Source: Strigamia acuminata (lineage: Eukaryota; Arthropoda; Chilopoda; Geophilomorpha; Linotaeniidae). From it: 64,000 bases of DNA. Shown piece by piece: positions 1 to 9,837 of this stretch (position 1 is its first letter; each line of letters opens with the position of its first letter). Under the pieces are notes generated by a model that saw nothing but the letters and a program-made list of their open reading frames with translations, did not search any database and was not told where the DNA came from. The translations under genes were made by a program, and so were the position numbers. The stretch covers positions 6,576,186-6,640,185 of the forward strand of contig OX442317.1 of the NCBI GenBank assembly GCA_949358305.1, read 5' to 3'.

Positions 1-2
1 GT

Positions 3-3000
3 TTGGGCAGCAAACATATGGCACGCAGCTGTCCCCAGAAAGAGAAGTGTGTGAACTGCGAGCGGTTCCACCATATCCTGTTGTGCGAGACACCGACTAC
101 CAAGCCAGAGACCGTTCTTGTGTCGACGTTGACAGCAGCAGCAATTACAGCAGAGAACACTGACTTATTTTTGCAAGTATTAATGACAAATGTGGAATCC
201 AACTGTAAAACCAAGGCGGTGCAGTGCATGTTTGATGGCGGAAGCCACAGATCGTTTATTAGCCAGAAACTAGTGAATGAACTCGATGCCCAAGTAGTGG
301 GAAAGCAGAACATGCAGATTTCTAGTTTTGGCGATTCCAAAACTGAAAGCGTTTGTCGTCGTCGCGTAAAAGTGACTTTGCGAAATATAACTGATACTAA
401 TAAATTTATTGATCTAGAATTAATTGAAGTACCAAGAATAACTCACTCGGTCGCGAGGCAGTCAGGACCAAACGTGCGCGAGATGTTGCGCAAACACAAG
501 ATCGCGTTAAACATCGACCAGATGTCGACCCAGCAAGACGAGGTGGCAATTTTAATTGGAGCGGACCACTTTTGGCGTATCGTAACAGGCGAATCAAAAC
601 GTTTAGATGAGGGATTGATGTGTCTTCACACGTCTCTCGGTTGGACAATCCACGGCGCGATCAGAAGCCAAGATGAAACGGTTAGACAGTCAGCAACCCA
701 CGTGAATCTTGTGCAGTACGAAGACCGACTCGACCACCTTCTTCAACGTTTTTGGGAGTTGGAAGCAGTAGGCATCCCCCACGAAACTCTCACCAGCGCC
801 CAGGACGAAGATGATCAAGCAGTAGCAAAATTTAAAGAGTCCATCAACTGGACGGGTGAGCGGTACGAGGTGCGACTGCCTTGGTTGCTGGACAAATCAG
901 AGTTGGACAGCAACTATCAAATTGCACTTAAGAGACTGTGGAATCTTGTTCGCAAGTTTAAACAAAATCCGGACTTGTACCACCGCTATAAGAAGGTTCT
1001 GGACGACCAGAAAATCGCTGGAATAATCGAAACGGCCCCAGAAGTAGCCAACCAGACTGGGTGTTACTACCTCCCACATCGACCAGTAATTCGAGAGCGG
1101 AGAAGCACCACAAAATTGCGCATAGTCTACGACGCCTCGTCGCACGCGCAGAAGAGTCGCTCTCTCAACGACTGCCTGTTTACAGGGCCGAATCTCCTTC
1201 CAGAATTAATCAATGCCCTTTTATTTTTCAGACAATTCATTGTGGCATTGATTGGAGACATTAAACAAGCGTTTCATCAAATTTTGCTGGCGTTAGCTGA
1301 CCGAGATGCGGTGAGGTTTCTGTGGATCGCGGATGGATGGGACGTTGAAGGACCAATCGTGTTGGAGATTCTCCGACAAACCAGAGTCCTATTTGGAGCA
1401 TCTCCAAGTCCCTATCTCTTGAACGGAACGATACAACACCATCTCGAACAATATGCAGATCGTTTTCCCGAATTAATTATGAAATTGTTAAAGAGATTTT
1501 ATGTTGATGACTTTTTGAACAGTGAAAAGACAACAACAGAAGCCATTGATGTCTACAAGAAGACGTCAACCATCATGCTCGAAGCCAATATGGAGCTGGT
1601 GAAATGGTACAGCAATTCCCCAGTGCTACGAGAGCAATTTGCTGCTGACCATCCAACTGCAACGTTCGAGGATGAGCAAAAAGTGTTGGGGTTAAAGTGG
1701 AACGGCGTTAGAGACGATTTATCACTGGAACTCGAGGATGTGAGGGCAACTTTAGAGCGTGATTCGAACACTAAACGTCAGGTTATTCAGTTGGTTGCAC
1801 AGATATTCGATCCTTTAGGATTTGCTTCGCCGTTTACAGTTTCAGGAAAGCTGTTTTTCCAGCAGTTGTGGAAGTTGCAGATTGGGTGGGACAATCGTGT
1901 CCCCCTCGAACTTATCGAACAATGGGAGAAATGGAAAGTGCAGTTGCCATTGTTAGAACATATTCGCGTGCCACGGCATTTTGGCTTGGATGCAGACCTG
2001 AACAATCACGAAATCCACCTTTTTTGTGATGCAAGCCCCTTAGCGTACGGGGTGGTGGCGTACAATCGTGTGCGTCACCCAAATGGAAGTTGTAATGTAT
2101 TTTTTATTCTTTCCAAATGCAGGATCGCACCAATTAAGACGATTACGTTGCCCAGACTCGAGTTGATGGGAGCTTTGCTGCTGGCCAGAATTGCGCACAG
2201 ACTGAAACAATTCACCACTGCAAAAGTTACAGCTTGGACAGATTCGACAATCGTTTTGTGTTGGTTGAACGAGAAAAGGAAAGCCATTCCATTCGTAGCC
2301 AGGAGAGTGGAGGAAATCCAGATACACGTACCTTTTTCGAGTTGGCGACACTGTCCAGGAGTCCAGAATCCAGCAGACCTTCTAACACGAGGGATAGATG
2401 CAGAGGCGTTGATTCAAGCGAATACGTGGTGGAATGGCCCCGAGTGGCTTGTGAAGGACGAGAACGAATGGCCAGACATTAAAATAGACGAGAATAGCGA
2501 CGAGATCGATTCAGATGACTATTTGGCAGCAGCAGCCGTGATTCCAGAGCCACCATTGATGGACGAGCCATCAAAATACGGCAGCTGGAGACGATTAGTA
2601 CGAGTGACCGGATGGGTGCAAAGATTCGTCAAAAACACCAGAGACAAAGTTAGAAATGGCGCACCGTTGACGGTGGATGAATTATCGGCAGCAGAGCTTT
2701 ATTGGCTTCGTGTAATGCAACAATCGAACTTTGCAACAGAACTCGCAGCACTCAGCCATCGTCAGGAGTTCGCTCATAACTCTTTTTTGAACAAAGTCTC
2801 GTGTTATATAGACGAAAATGAAGCACATCAAAGAATTTTCCACGGTGGACTTGGAGAGACTTTGGCAGAAATTCGTCAAAAGTTTTGGATGCCAAAGCTG
2901 AGAAGGACAGTAAAAAGCGTGTTACACAAATGTTTCGTGTGCAAGCGAGTGCAAGGACGTTTCGTGCGCCAGACAGAATCATCGTTGCCACCAGATCGTG

Positions 3001-3962
3001 TCACTCAAGCTGAGCCATTTCAAGTCGTTGGAGTCGACTTCGCGGGCCCATTGTACCAACGTAGTGGAGAAAAATGCTACATCGTCGTGTTCACGTGTGC
3101 GGTTGTTCGAGCCGTGCACTTGGAATTAGTTTCAAGCATGAATACGGAGCGATTCATTCAGGCATTGAAACGATTTTTTGCGCGCAGAGGAGTCCCAAGC
3201 ACGATCTACTCCGACAATGCGCTGACGTTCAAGCGAACAGAGAAAGAACTTTGTGTTTTGTTGAATGCAGTGAGAGGTGAACAGATACAAGGATTTCTGA
3301 CCGAACGAGGCGTGAAATGGCAGTATATAGTCGAACGTGCACCGTGGTGGGGTGGCTTTTGGGAGCGAATGGTGAAGTCAACTAAGTCCAGCTTGAAAAA
3401 GGTCTTGGGAAAGTCATCCCTAGATTTTGAAGAATTGACAACCATTCTCTCGGAAGTCGAGTCGTGCATAAATTCGCGACCACTCTCCTACGTATACACT
3501 GAAGACGAAGACAGTCACCCACTCACTCCAGCTCATTTTCTGGTCGGAAAACGAAGCTGTACTTTGCCAGACCCCAGCCAAAAAACGATTCAACAGTTGC
3601 CATCGACATCAGTCACGATTTTGAAGCGTTGGAAACTCCGTCAACTGAAGTTAGGACATTGGTGGACGCGATGGCAAAAGGAATATCTCACCGAGCTGAG
3701 AGTTCACCGTAAAAATGATAAGAATTCACGAGAAGTTAAACAAGGAGATGTAGTTCTCGTAGAAGAGTTAAACCAGCCCAGGATGACCTGGAAAATAGGA
3801 AGAGTCGTTGAGATATTCCGTGGACGAGACGGTCGTGTTCGCGCATGTGAGATAAAGTTACCAGTCGGAAAGAACTTGCGTCGACCAGTACAGCGATTGT
3901 GCGTTCTGGAAACTCACGACATGGAAGAGTTGAGTGGTGATACCACTCCGGCCCCAGTGTGA
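3..3962 (+). CDS. BEL/Pao LTR retrotransposon gag-pol polyprotein, 5'-truncated by window edge
   Basis: The frame runs 1,319 codons without a stop and enters from beyond position 1, so the gag part is missing; the first ATG (18) is not the real start. Residues 5-28 are the end of gag zinc knuckles (H5-x4-C10, then C16-x2-C19-x4-H24-x3-C28). A peptidase-A17-type aspartic protease follows with F77-D78-G79-G80-S81 (DGGS where DSGS is more usual). Reverse transcriptase spans about 340-560 with Y500-V-D-D503. RNase H has D676 (CDAS), E720 (ELMGALL) and D747 (WTDST). The integrase has an H942/H947-C977/C980 zinc site, catalytic D1012 (VDFAGP), D1071 (YSDNA) and E1121 (GGFWERMV), then an SH3-like C-terminal domain with GDVVLV near 1248. 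Domain order PR-RT-RH-IN and these motifs are diagnostic for BEL/Pao. The product copies element RNA into DNA and inserts it into chromosomes. No frameshift or stop is visible, so the copy is young or recently active. Confidence 0.96.
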   Translation: MGSKHMARSCPQKEKCVNCERFHHILLCETPTTKPETVLVSTLTAAAITAENTDLFLQVLMTNVESNCKTKAVQCMFDGGSHRSFISQKLVNELDAQVVGKQNMQISSFGDSKTESVCRRRVKVTLRNITDTNKFIDLELIEVPRITHSVARQSGPNVREMLRKHKIALNIDQMSTQQDEVAILIGADHFWRIVTGESKRLDEGLMCLHTSLGWTIHGAIRSQDETVRQSATHVNLVQYEDRLDHLLQRFWELEAVGIPHETLTSAQDEDDQAVAKFKESINWTGERYEVRLPWLLDKSELDSNYQIALKRLWNLVRKFKQNPDLYHRYKKVLDDQKIAGIIETAPEVANQTGCYYLPHRPVIRERRSTTKLRIVYDASSHAQKSRSLNDCLFTGPNLLPELINALLFFRQFIVALIGDIKQAFHQILLALADRDAVRFLWIADGWDVEGPIVLEILRQTRVLFGASPSPYLLNGTIQHHLEQYADRFPELIMKLLKRFYVDDFLNSEKTTTEAIDVYKKTSTIMLEANMELVKWYSNSPVLREQFAADHPTATFEDEQKVLGLKWNGVRDDLSLELEDVRATLERDSNTKRQVIQLVAQIFDPLGFASPFTVSGKLFFQQLWKLQIGWDNRVPLELIEQWEKWKVQLPLLEHIRVPRHFGLDADLNNHEIHLFCDASPLAYGVVAYNRVRHPNGSCNVFFILSKCRIAPIKTITLPRLELMGALLLARIAHRLKQFTTAKVTAWTDSTIVLCWLNEKRKAIPFVARRVEEIQIHVPFSSWRHCPGVQNPADLLTRGIDAEALIQANTWWNGPEWLVKDENEWPDIKIDENSDEIDSDDYLAAAAVIPEPPLMDEPSKYGSWRRLVRVTGWVQRFVKNTRDKVRNGAPLTVDELSAAELYWLRVMQQSNFATELAALSHRQEFAHNSFLNKVSCYIDENEAHQRIFHGGLGETLAEIRQKFWMPKLRRTVKSVLHKCFVCKRVQGRFVRQTESSLPPDRVTQAEPFQVVGVDFAGPLYQRSGEKCYIVVFTCAVVRAVHLELVSSMNTERFIQALKRFFARRGVPSTIYSDNALTFKRTEKELCVLLNAVRGEQIQGFLTERGVKWQYIVERAPWWGGFWERMVKSTKSSLKKVLGKSSLDFEELTTILSEVESCINSRPLSYVYTEDEDSHPLTPAHFLVGKRSCTLPDPSQKTIQQLPSTSVTILKRWKLRQLKLGHWWTRWQKEYLTELRVHRKNDKNSREVKQGDVVLVEELNQPRMTWKIGRVVEIFRGRDGRVRACEIKLPVGKNLRRPVQRLCVLETHDMEELSGDTTPAPV

Positions 3963-4047
3963 AAACTGGCGTTGTTAGAAGTAACAAGGTCGCACGAGTT
4001 CGAGGGAAAGAGCACGGCGCAGCACAGAGAAGCCAACCTGCAGGAGG

Positions 4048-4300
4048 TGTTTTTGAGTGATATTGGATGACGCGTGACCGGAAGTGCTGTAAAAGTGTCA
4101 TAAATTATCTTGTTTCACCCTTTGTTCCCCTGAATTTGTACTTGTGACCCCCAGAAATTACAATAAACTTGTTCTTAACCCAAAAAAGACATGCTTTATT
4201 TCGAGAATTCATAAAAGTTAGAAAAGTAGTAAATTTACACAGTTTTAGTCAAAATTAGTTACAAATCGACTTTGCGAATCTTCAAACAGCGTTACACACA
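4048..4300 (+). mobile_element. Probable 3' LTR of the BEL/Pao element
   Basis: It starts TGTTTTTGAG directly after a purine-rich stretch (CAGGAGG, 4041-4047) that could be the polypurine tract, and ends near TTACACACA at about 4300, giving TG...CA ends and a length of about 253 bp. An AATAAA poly(A) signal lies at 4162-4167, as expected inside an LTR. The 85 bases between the pol stop (3962) and here would be the untranslated tail. The 5' LTR lies outside the window, so the ends cannot be confirmed by comparison; an earlier start at TGTTAGAAG (3974) is an alternative. Confidence 0.45.
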
Positions 4301-4376
4301 AATGGCGACACACAAGCTTAACGCTATTTATTTCGGTCTGGAAATGGGCAAAAATTATGATTTTAATTGCTAATTT

Positions 4377-4634
4377 CCGTGTGCTTCAAAAATGTATTTT
4401 ACAGTATATTAATTGCTTTTCACTTAAATGCATTCTAAAATGTACAGTATTTCGCATAATTAAATGTATTATTTGTGCATTAAATAAAACATTTTATAAT
4501 TCAATTTAACAAATGCATTTTGAAAATACATTCATATTTGACAAATAATAATATTGGGAATGCATTTCTTCATACATTTTACAAAATGTAATATTATTTG
4601 CATGCACAAATGTATTACAAAACGCATTCTCGCG
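4377..4634 (+). repeat. CATATGG/AATGCATT repeat family, copy 1
   Basis: Diverged copy of the dispersed family described at 8121-8400, in the same orientation. The left end reads CCGTGTGCTTCAAAAATG, then the shared blocks TTGCTTTTCACTTAA, GCATTCTAAAATGTACAG, TTCGCATAATTAA, ATTCATATTTGACAAATAAT and ATTACAAAACGCATTCTCGCG follow in the same order as in copy 3. The right end (the last 60 bp or so) is missing. Confidence 0.75.
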
Positions 4635-5837
4635 TTTAAAGTTTTGGTTTTTATGGTTTTTACCGTTTCTATAAATGGAATGGCATCACCAAAATCTGCA
4701 AAAACTAATACTACGACTGGAGCAGTTTCTGAATCAATTTAAGTCGGGTTTTGGTTTTTACAACCAATTTCAAACTGGACGCCTCGAAAGTTTGATTGAT
4801 GGATCAGACTTTCAAGTGTAATAAACACTTTTAGGTGAAGTATCCACCTCCCAAGATGTGAGTAAATGCTAAATTATGTTTAAATAAGGGACCGCAACCA
4901 CAATTCGTGGGTTAAATGAAAGAAAAGGAATTTTTATGAACCATGTTTTCGCGCGATTCACGGTTAGGCACGTTTTTGCGTACTATTTTGACCGTTTTTA
5001 TAAACGGTATAAACCTAAACGTTGAACGCACCTAATTTATTTTTGAACCTGTTGGGTTAGTCAGTTAAAATACAGAAAATGTTGACCTTAGAAGCAACAA
5101 ACGATGCAAATAAACAAATCGATAGAGAGAGTAAAACTAGTTGGGTATTTGTATTTGTTTGTTTTGCCCGAGTACAGGCCTAAAAGCATTAACAAGTATA
5201 ACAAGCTCTCGTGTCTCGATGGACCAAATCCCAGAAGCGAACCCTGGAATTACTCAAACGCCTAGGGCAAGTAAATATTAATTTGATGCACACTGGAAGA
5301 TATTCGATGATTTGATAATTAATAATACAAAAGTAAATGCGATGGGTTCTCTTTCGCTTGATGGAATCGAGTTGGGTTAATTGTGTTGCAGGTATACTAA
5401 GGCTAAACCGTGAGTGAGTCATTGTTCAGTATATAACAGGTCAGTCAATACGAAAGGCTGTGTGGCATGCTCCTTTGCGGATTAATTAGATAGGAAACCA
5501 TTTGTGCAGATCTCTCCTTGAAAAGTCAGATGTTATCAATTGCTGGGTTTTTCCCTGTTTTATTGTATAATTTACACATTTCATTCTCAACCCTATACAT
5601 ACTTCCTTCCTGGTGATTCGAAGAATGGTTTAATTATAAAAGTAAAAATAAAAATGTGATATGAAGTTGTTATATAAAGTAAATGAAAATCTGTAAAGAA
5701 AAATAGGAGGAAGTAAGAGATGATAAACATTATTATTTTACTACAAGTCTATGCAGCATGCGCAGAATATTTATTATGGAGTAAAAGTTATGAAAAATGT
5801 GTCTTAGATTATGTATACAATTGAAAAAATGTAACAG
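4635..5837. other. Non-coding stretch, no gene recognised
   Basis: No recognisable gene or complete repeat was seen. A 77-codon minus-strand frame at 5189-5422 overlaps a slightly more G+C-rich patch but matches no family I know. The rest is ordinary A+T-rich sequence. Confidence 0.6.
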
Positions 5838-6045
5838 GCAAATGTTAATACATTTTGTAAAATGTATTGTGAAATGCATTCCCAATATTATTATTATTAT
5901 TTCTCAGTAAGGTTTTTAAGTGTTATTTTTCTGGACCTCGATAAAAATTTTCAATAGTATCCGAACCCCACTTAAAATTACTTGCCGATCCCTGCATTAA
6001 GTGAAAAGGAGTATATTTTAAAATATATTTTTGAACTAGATGGGT
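5838..6045 (-). repeat. CATATGG/AATGCATT repeat family, copy 2, interrupted
   Basis: Reverse-orientation copy. The first part (5838-5902) carries GCAAATGTTAATACATTTTG and GAAATGCATTCCCAATATTA; the last part (about 5994-6045) carries CATTAAGTGAAAAGGAGTAT and the terminal TATTTTTGAACTAGATGGG. Between them about 90 bp unrelated to the family (5903-5993) replaces the central segment seen in copy 3, so this copy was interrupted or internally exchanged. Confidence 0.65.
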
Positions 6046-6888
6046 TGAGGAAATAAATCCCGTTGAATTAAACGTGGGGAAAATAAAACAAAATGTGTGC
6101 TTTTTATGTTTAGTTAGTGTGGGAAATGAGAAAGAATCTCGGAACAAATATACCTGCATGACATAAAAGGCAACTTTTTGGTACATCGTATTTTAATTAG
6201 GTTTCTGGTTGCGCAGTAAGTAATTCTATGGGTTTAGGTTGCAATGACGACAGTTACATCGTTGTAAGACTCAATCTAACGTGGAGCGTCGTAGCGATAT
6301 GGGCAATCCATTCCAGATTTAAGCAGCCCAATAAAAGCAAGGAAAGATGCTGGGGTTTCGACTTCTCGTACAGTGGAACTGTGGATGGTCAGAACAATAA
6401 TTCAGTGGAGCTCCATTGCAGTGCGGCCATTTAAATGAAGCAAATTGTTTTTTTGATATTTTTATTATTGGATTATTATTATTGGGTTGGCTTGCTTGTT
6501 TTAATATTAATACGGAGTTGAAATGCAATTTATTTTTTAAAATATAAAGTGTAGGCAGAGAGGAGATAAGATAAGCTGGGAAAAAATTTCAGGGAAAAAA
6601 TACGAATGAGTTTTTTTGATAGCTCATCGCTCTCCAATTGTATGAATTTTATATATAGAGTAGAAAAAATGATATGACTATAAGAAATTATATTTTTCTT
6701 AATATTTTTTTCGCTTTGATGTAAGTGTATTTTATTTTAAATTACACTTTTATAACTTTCTTCTGCCAAGGTACTTAAGAGAAAGATAAAAGTTGCATTA
6801 AAAAAAATAATTTAGAAGGACGAGTCAATCTTGGAACTAAACCGGAAATAAAATCAACAAAAAAATTACTTCAAGTGCACAGCAAAAC
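6046..6888. other. Non-coding stretch with one unrecognised short open frame
   Basis: The stretch 6228-6434 is more G+C-rich than its surroundings and carries a 68-codon plus-strand frame. I recognise no family in it and no convincing splice sites bound it. The remainder is A+T-rich sequence without a visible feature. Confidence 0.5.
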
Positions 6889-6960
6889 CAGGGCCGGACT
6901 TACGTATTAATAAAATAAACAGTTTGCTTAGGGCCCACGGAAAAAAATCCCAATTTCCAA
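6889..6960 (+). mobile_element. hAT-like transposon end, truncated
   Basis: CAGGGCCGGACTTACG at 6889, followed within 50 bases by GCTTAGGGCCCACGG, is the typical look of one end of a widespread class of animal hAT elements. No matching inverted end was found downstream, so only a fragment remains. Family assignment rests on recalled TIR style, not on a search. Confidence 0.4.
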
Positions 6961-8120
6961 AAAATCAAAAAAAAAAATTGTTTTTTCTACGAAAAGATGT
7001 CGCATATGCATTTACAGGAGACATTTCGTCTAAAAATTTGTGCGAGACGAAAATATAGACTGAAAACTAATTGAATGCGCTTAGAGTAAAATCATAACCT
7101 ATAATTTACTAATCATCGGCCGAGTAAAATTAGTCACGCATCCTCATGCGGTTCATAATTTATCATTTTGGGGTTTGAACTTGTAGGAAACTTGTTCAAT
7201 ATCCGCCATTATTTTGAGGATTTCACGTGAGAATTGACTGCCATAACATAACTCTACATTCTTGCTCTTAATCCCGGTAAATTTGGCCAAAGAGATGATA
7301 AAAGTGATATAGTAAGAGCCAAGCCCGAGTTGAGTATGGTGTTTTCTCTGACATGCAATTGCTGTGCTGTGGCTTTGATAGGGCCTTGCATCTGCAGGGA
7401 CATGTCTCCAAGTCGGTATTACTTGAAAAGATACGAGCTCTGAATTTTTATTAGGGGATTCTTCAACTTCCAATTAGTTGGATGCACTACCCACCTCCCT
7501 TTTTTACCCGTTTAAGAACAGGACTAGAAAATTGAGCGAGATTGGAACAATAAATGATCCTATTTGCAAACAAGGATTGATCTCGTTTTTTTTCTTTCTC
7601 CTTCGCGCTTCCATCACTATTTATATACTCTAACCCCCACCTTGGGAAAATCTTTTCTTTGGACCGAGTAAATTTTTTTTAAGGACACGGGAATTGCTCG
7701 ACTAATGTGGATGTGCTTCTTAAATATTAATTTTGCGAAATAAAAAAATGAAATGGGGGAAAAAAAGGAAGAAAGAGGAGTCAAAATGAGTGGAAGGTTT
7801 CATCTATTGCACAGTTGAATTTAATTTCATTTTACCATTGCTATAATTCCCTCGAGTTTCGACTCTGGTTCAAATTAAATTAGAGTGAACTGCATCTGTT
7901 TGAACGGTGTAATGGAATTATGCTGTTTTTCGTATTCATTTAGGGTACTTCATATTGTTTATTTTTATTTTTTTTTTGGGATTTTTGCTTTTATTTTTTT
8001 TATTTTCTTTTTGCTATTCATTAACATTTGTTGTTCTTTCTGTAAAGCAATTTTCTTATTCATTAGTTTTGGACATTGCAACTAATGGCAAGAAATTCTG
8101 GGTTTTTTTTCGGTTTGGTT
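6961..8120. other. Non-coding stretch with a weak minus-strand open frame
   Basis: A 106-codon minus-strand frame (7153-7473) has a balanced amino-acid composition, and CCCTGCAG near 7400 could act as a splice acceptor, but I recognise no domain and chance is the better explanation. T-rich runs fill 7950-8010. No repeat family member was seen. Confidence 0.45.
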
Positions 8121-8400
8121 CGAGATGTTTCAAAAATACATTTTACAATATATTCCAAAAATTATAGCATTTCGCACAATTAAGTATATTATTCGTATAT
8201 TAATTGAGAAAATGTTTTTGAAAATGCATTCATATTTGACAAATAATAGTATTGGAGATGAATTTCGTAATATATTTTTCAAAATGTATTAACATTTGCA
8301 AACCAATAGCACGCAAAAATGTATTACAAAATACATTCTCGTGAAACCCAATGCATTTCAGAACACATTGCAGTACAATTGTATTTTTGAACCATATGGG
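8121..8400 (+). repeat. CATATGG/AATGCATT dispersed repeat family, most complete copy (copy 3)
   Basis: This 280-bp element serves as the reference for a family with about thirteen copies in the window. The left end is CGAGATGTTTCAAAAATACA and the right end is TGTATTTTTGAACCATATGGG, roughly inverted copies of each other, so the element looks like a MITE. The interior has characteristic blocks: GCATTTCGCACAATTAAG, ATTCATATTTGACAAATAAT, GCAAACCAATAGCA and ATTACAAAATACATTCTCG, with AATGCATT-like words recurring. It has no coding capacity; open frames overlapping it are accidental. The superfamily is not clear from the ends. Confidence 0.8.
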
Positions 8401-9370
8401 ATTGCATAATAGCGAGTCAAGTTCTTTGATTTGGTACAGTACAATGTCAATTAAATACACTGACATAAAATTGTGGATACTTATTACATTTGCCATTGTG
8501 GATAAAATCAAATCAATTGACCTGCAAGTTGTTTTAATTCGAAGATTTTCGGACATTTTGTAAAGGAAAGTAGAGGATTGAGGTTTATGTTTGTACAGTA
8601 TTTTAATTTTTATTAAAAAAAATTAAAATGGTTAATATTTTCTTAAGAGTTAATTAATTTTTTTTTTTTTTTTTTTCTTTCTAAAAACAAGTTTTCTTTT
8701 AATCTTAGGGGAAGAAAGAGGCAGATGCCACTCTTCATTTTCTAGCAAATATTTAAATTCACTTTTATTGATCTTGAAATTATCTACAAGAACAAAACTG
8801 TCATGTCCAAACTCGACAAAGAATTAATCAAAGTGACAAGAAATTGGAGAAGCATTCAGAATGCAAATTTTTAACAATTTTTTTTAAAACTTGCCAAATT
8901 CACTCAATTCATATTTCCTTCAACGGGATCACTTTTGATCCATAACAAGTGATAAATGACGTGAATTAAGTTTTTGTTTTTATTTACATATTTTTTTTTT
9001 GTGGTGTTATAGAAACCTGCGCAAAAAAGACTGAAAAATCAATCAAAAACCAATTTTAATTACCTAAGTCGTACTATAGAGTCAGTATTGTTTCAATACA
9101 TTGTTCGTTCCAGAAAGAGGAAAAAATGAGAAAAGCAATCTTGGCAAAGAAATACATGGTTATGAAAGAAATAACCTACATACAGCTATGTTATCAGAGC
9201 GGAGAATCGTCACAGAGAACTTGATATTGCTTGGCTTGCCTGCTACACCCGCTTGTTGGATGGAGAAGTTTGTGATAGGAGAAAATTGATAGCGCCAGAC
9301 CAGCGCGGTATTAACAGCAAGAGCTTTGCCTCTAATCCGTATAATAGAACTGATGGTAGGGGGTACTTAA
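8401..9370. other. Non-coding stretch, no gene recognised
   Basis: A+T-rich, with a poly-T run at about 8660-8678. A slightly G+C-richer patch at 9100-9350 carries a 62-codon frame without recognisable similarity. Confidence 0.6.
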
Positions 9371-9833
9371 AGGTCATAGGAAGAGAAATAAAAAAATTTT
9401 CTAATCTCTTTAAAATAATCTGAAAAAAGGTTATGTAACATTTTTAACTGTCAAATTTACGGGGTATTATTTAAAAGCATTGTTAAACTTCAAACCGAGC
9501 AGTAATTGTTCCGCCATGACGATTTTCAAAAGTTTATAAATACTGTCACTAGGTGGCGTTATTTAAACGGTCACTGACGGGAATTCAAGCACAAATTCGC
9601 GGTTTTAGCAGGTTTTTTTATGCGTTAGTGACGAAGGAGATAGTGATTTGCATATTTTAACTACAAATGACGTTGATGACATGGAATGCATTGCACAAAA
9701 TGGTTCCTTTTTCAAGATATAAAAACACTAATACTTGATTTTTGCTTAAGTTTTGCAGAAAGGGATATTCTATAACCTTTTTTAGTTATTTCAAACAGAA
9801 TAGAGAAATTTTTTATTTCTCTTCCTATGACCT
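9371..9833. mobile_element. 463-bp MITE with long TIRs and TTAA target duplication (piggyBac-like)
   Basis: Left end AGGTCATAGGAAGAGAAAT and right end ATTTCTCTTCCTATGACCT are perfect inverted copies over 19 bases. The similarity continues for about 65 bases on both sides with a few mismatches, down to AAAAAAGGTTAT. TTAA flanks both ends exactly (9367-9370 and 9834-9837). TTAA target duplication is the hallmark of the piggyBac superfamily, although the terminal bases AGGTCA are not the usual CCC-type start. The interior has no open frame, so it is non-autonomous. It contains the CTCF-like motif at 9547-9560. Confidence 0.85.
9547..9560 (+). promoter_or_regulatory. CTCF-like motif inside the TTAA MITE
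   Basis: CACTAGGTGGCGTT closely resembles the conserved CTCF core (AGGTGGCG). It sits inside the MITE at 9371-9833, so each element copy could spread the motif. Only the sequence match supports this. Confidence 0.25.
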
Positions 9834-9837
9834 TTAA

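Noticed and set aside
3736-4101. 121-codon minus-strand open frame
   Set aside because: It lies opposite the BEL/Pao coding end and LTR and has no recognisable domain; it is a shadow of the real frame.
8230-8556. 108-codon minus-strand frame
   Set aside because: Half of it is copy 3 of the dispersed repeat family; the remainder shows no domain.
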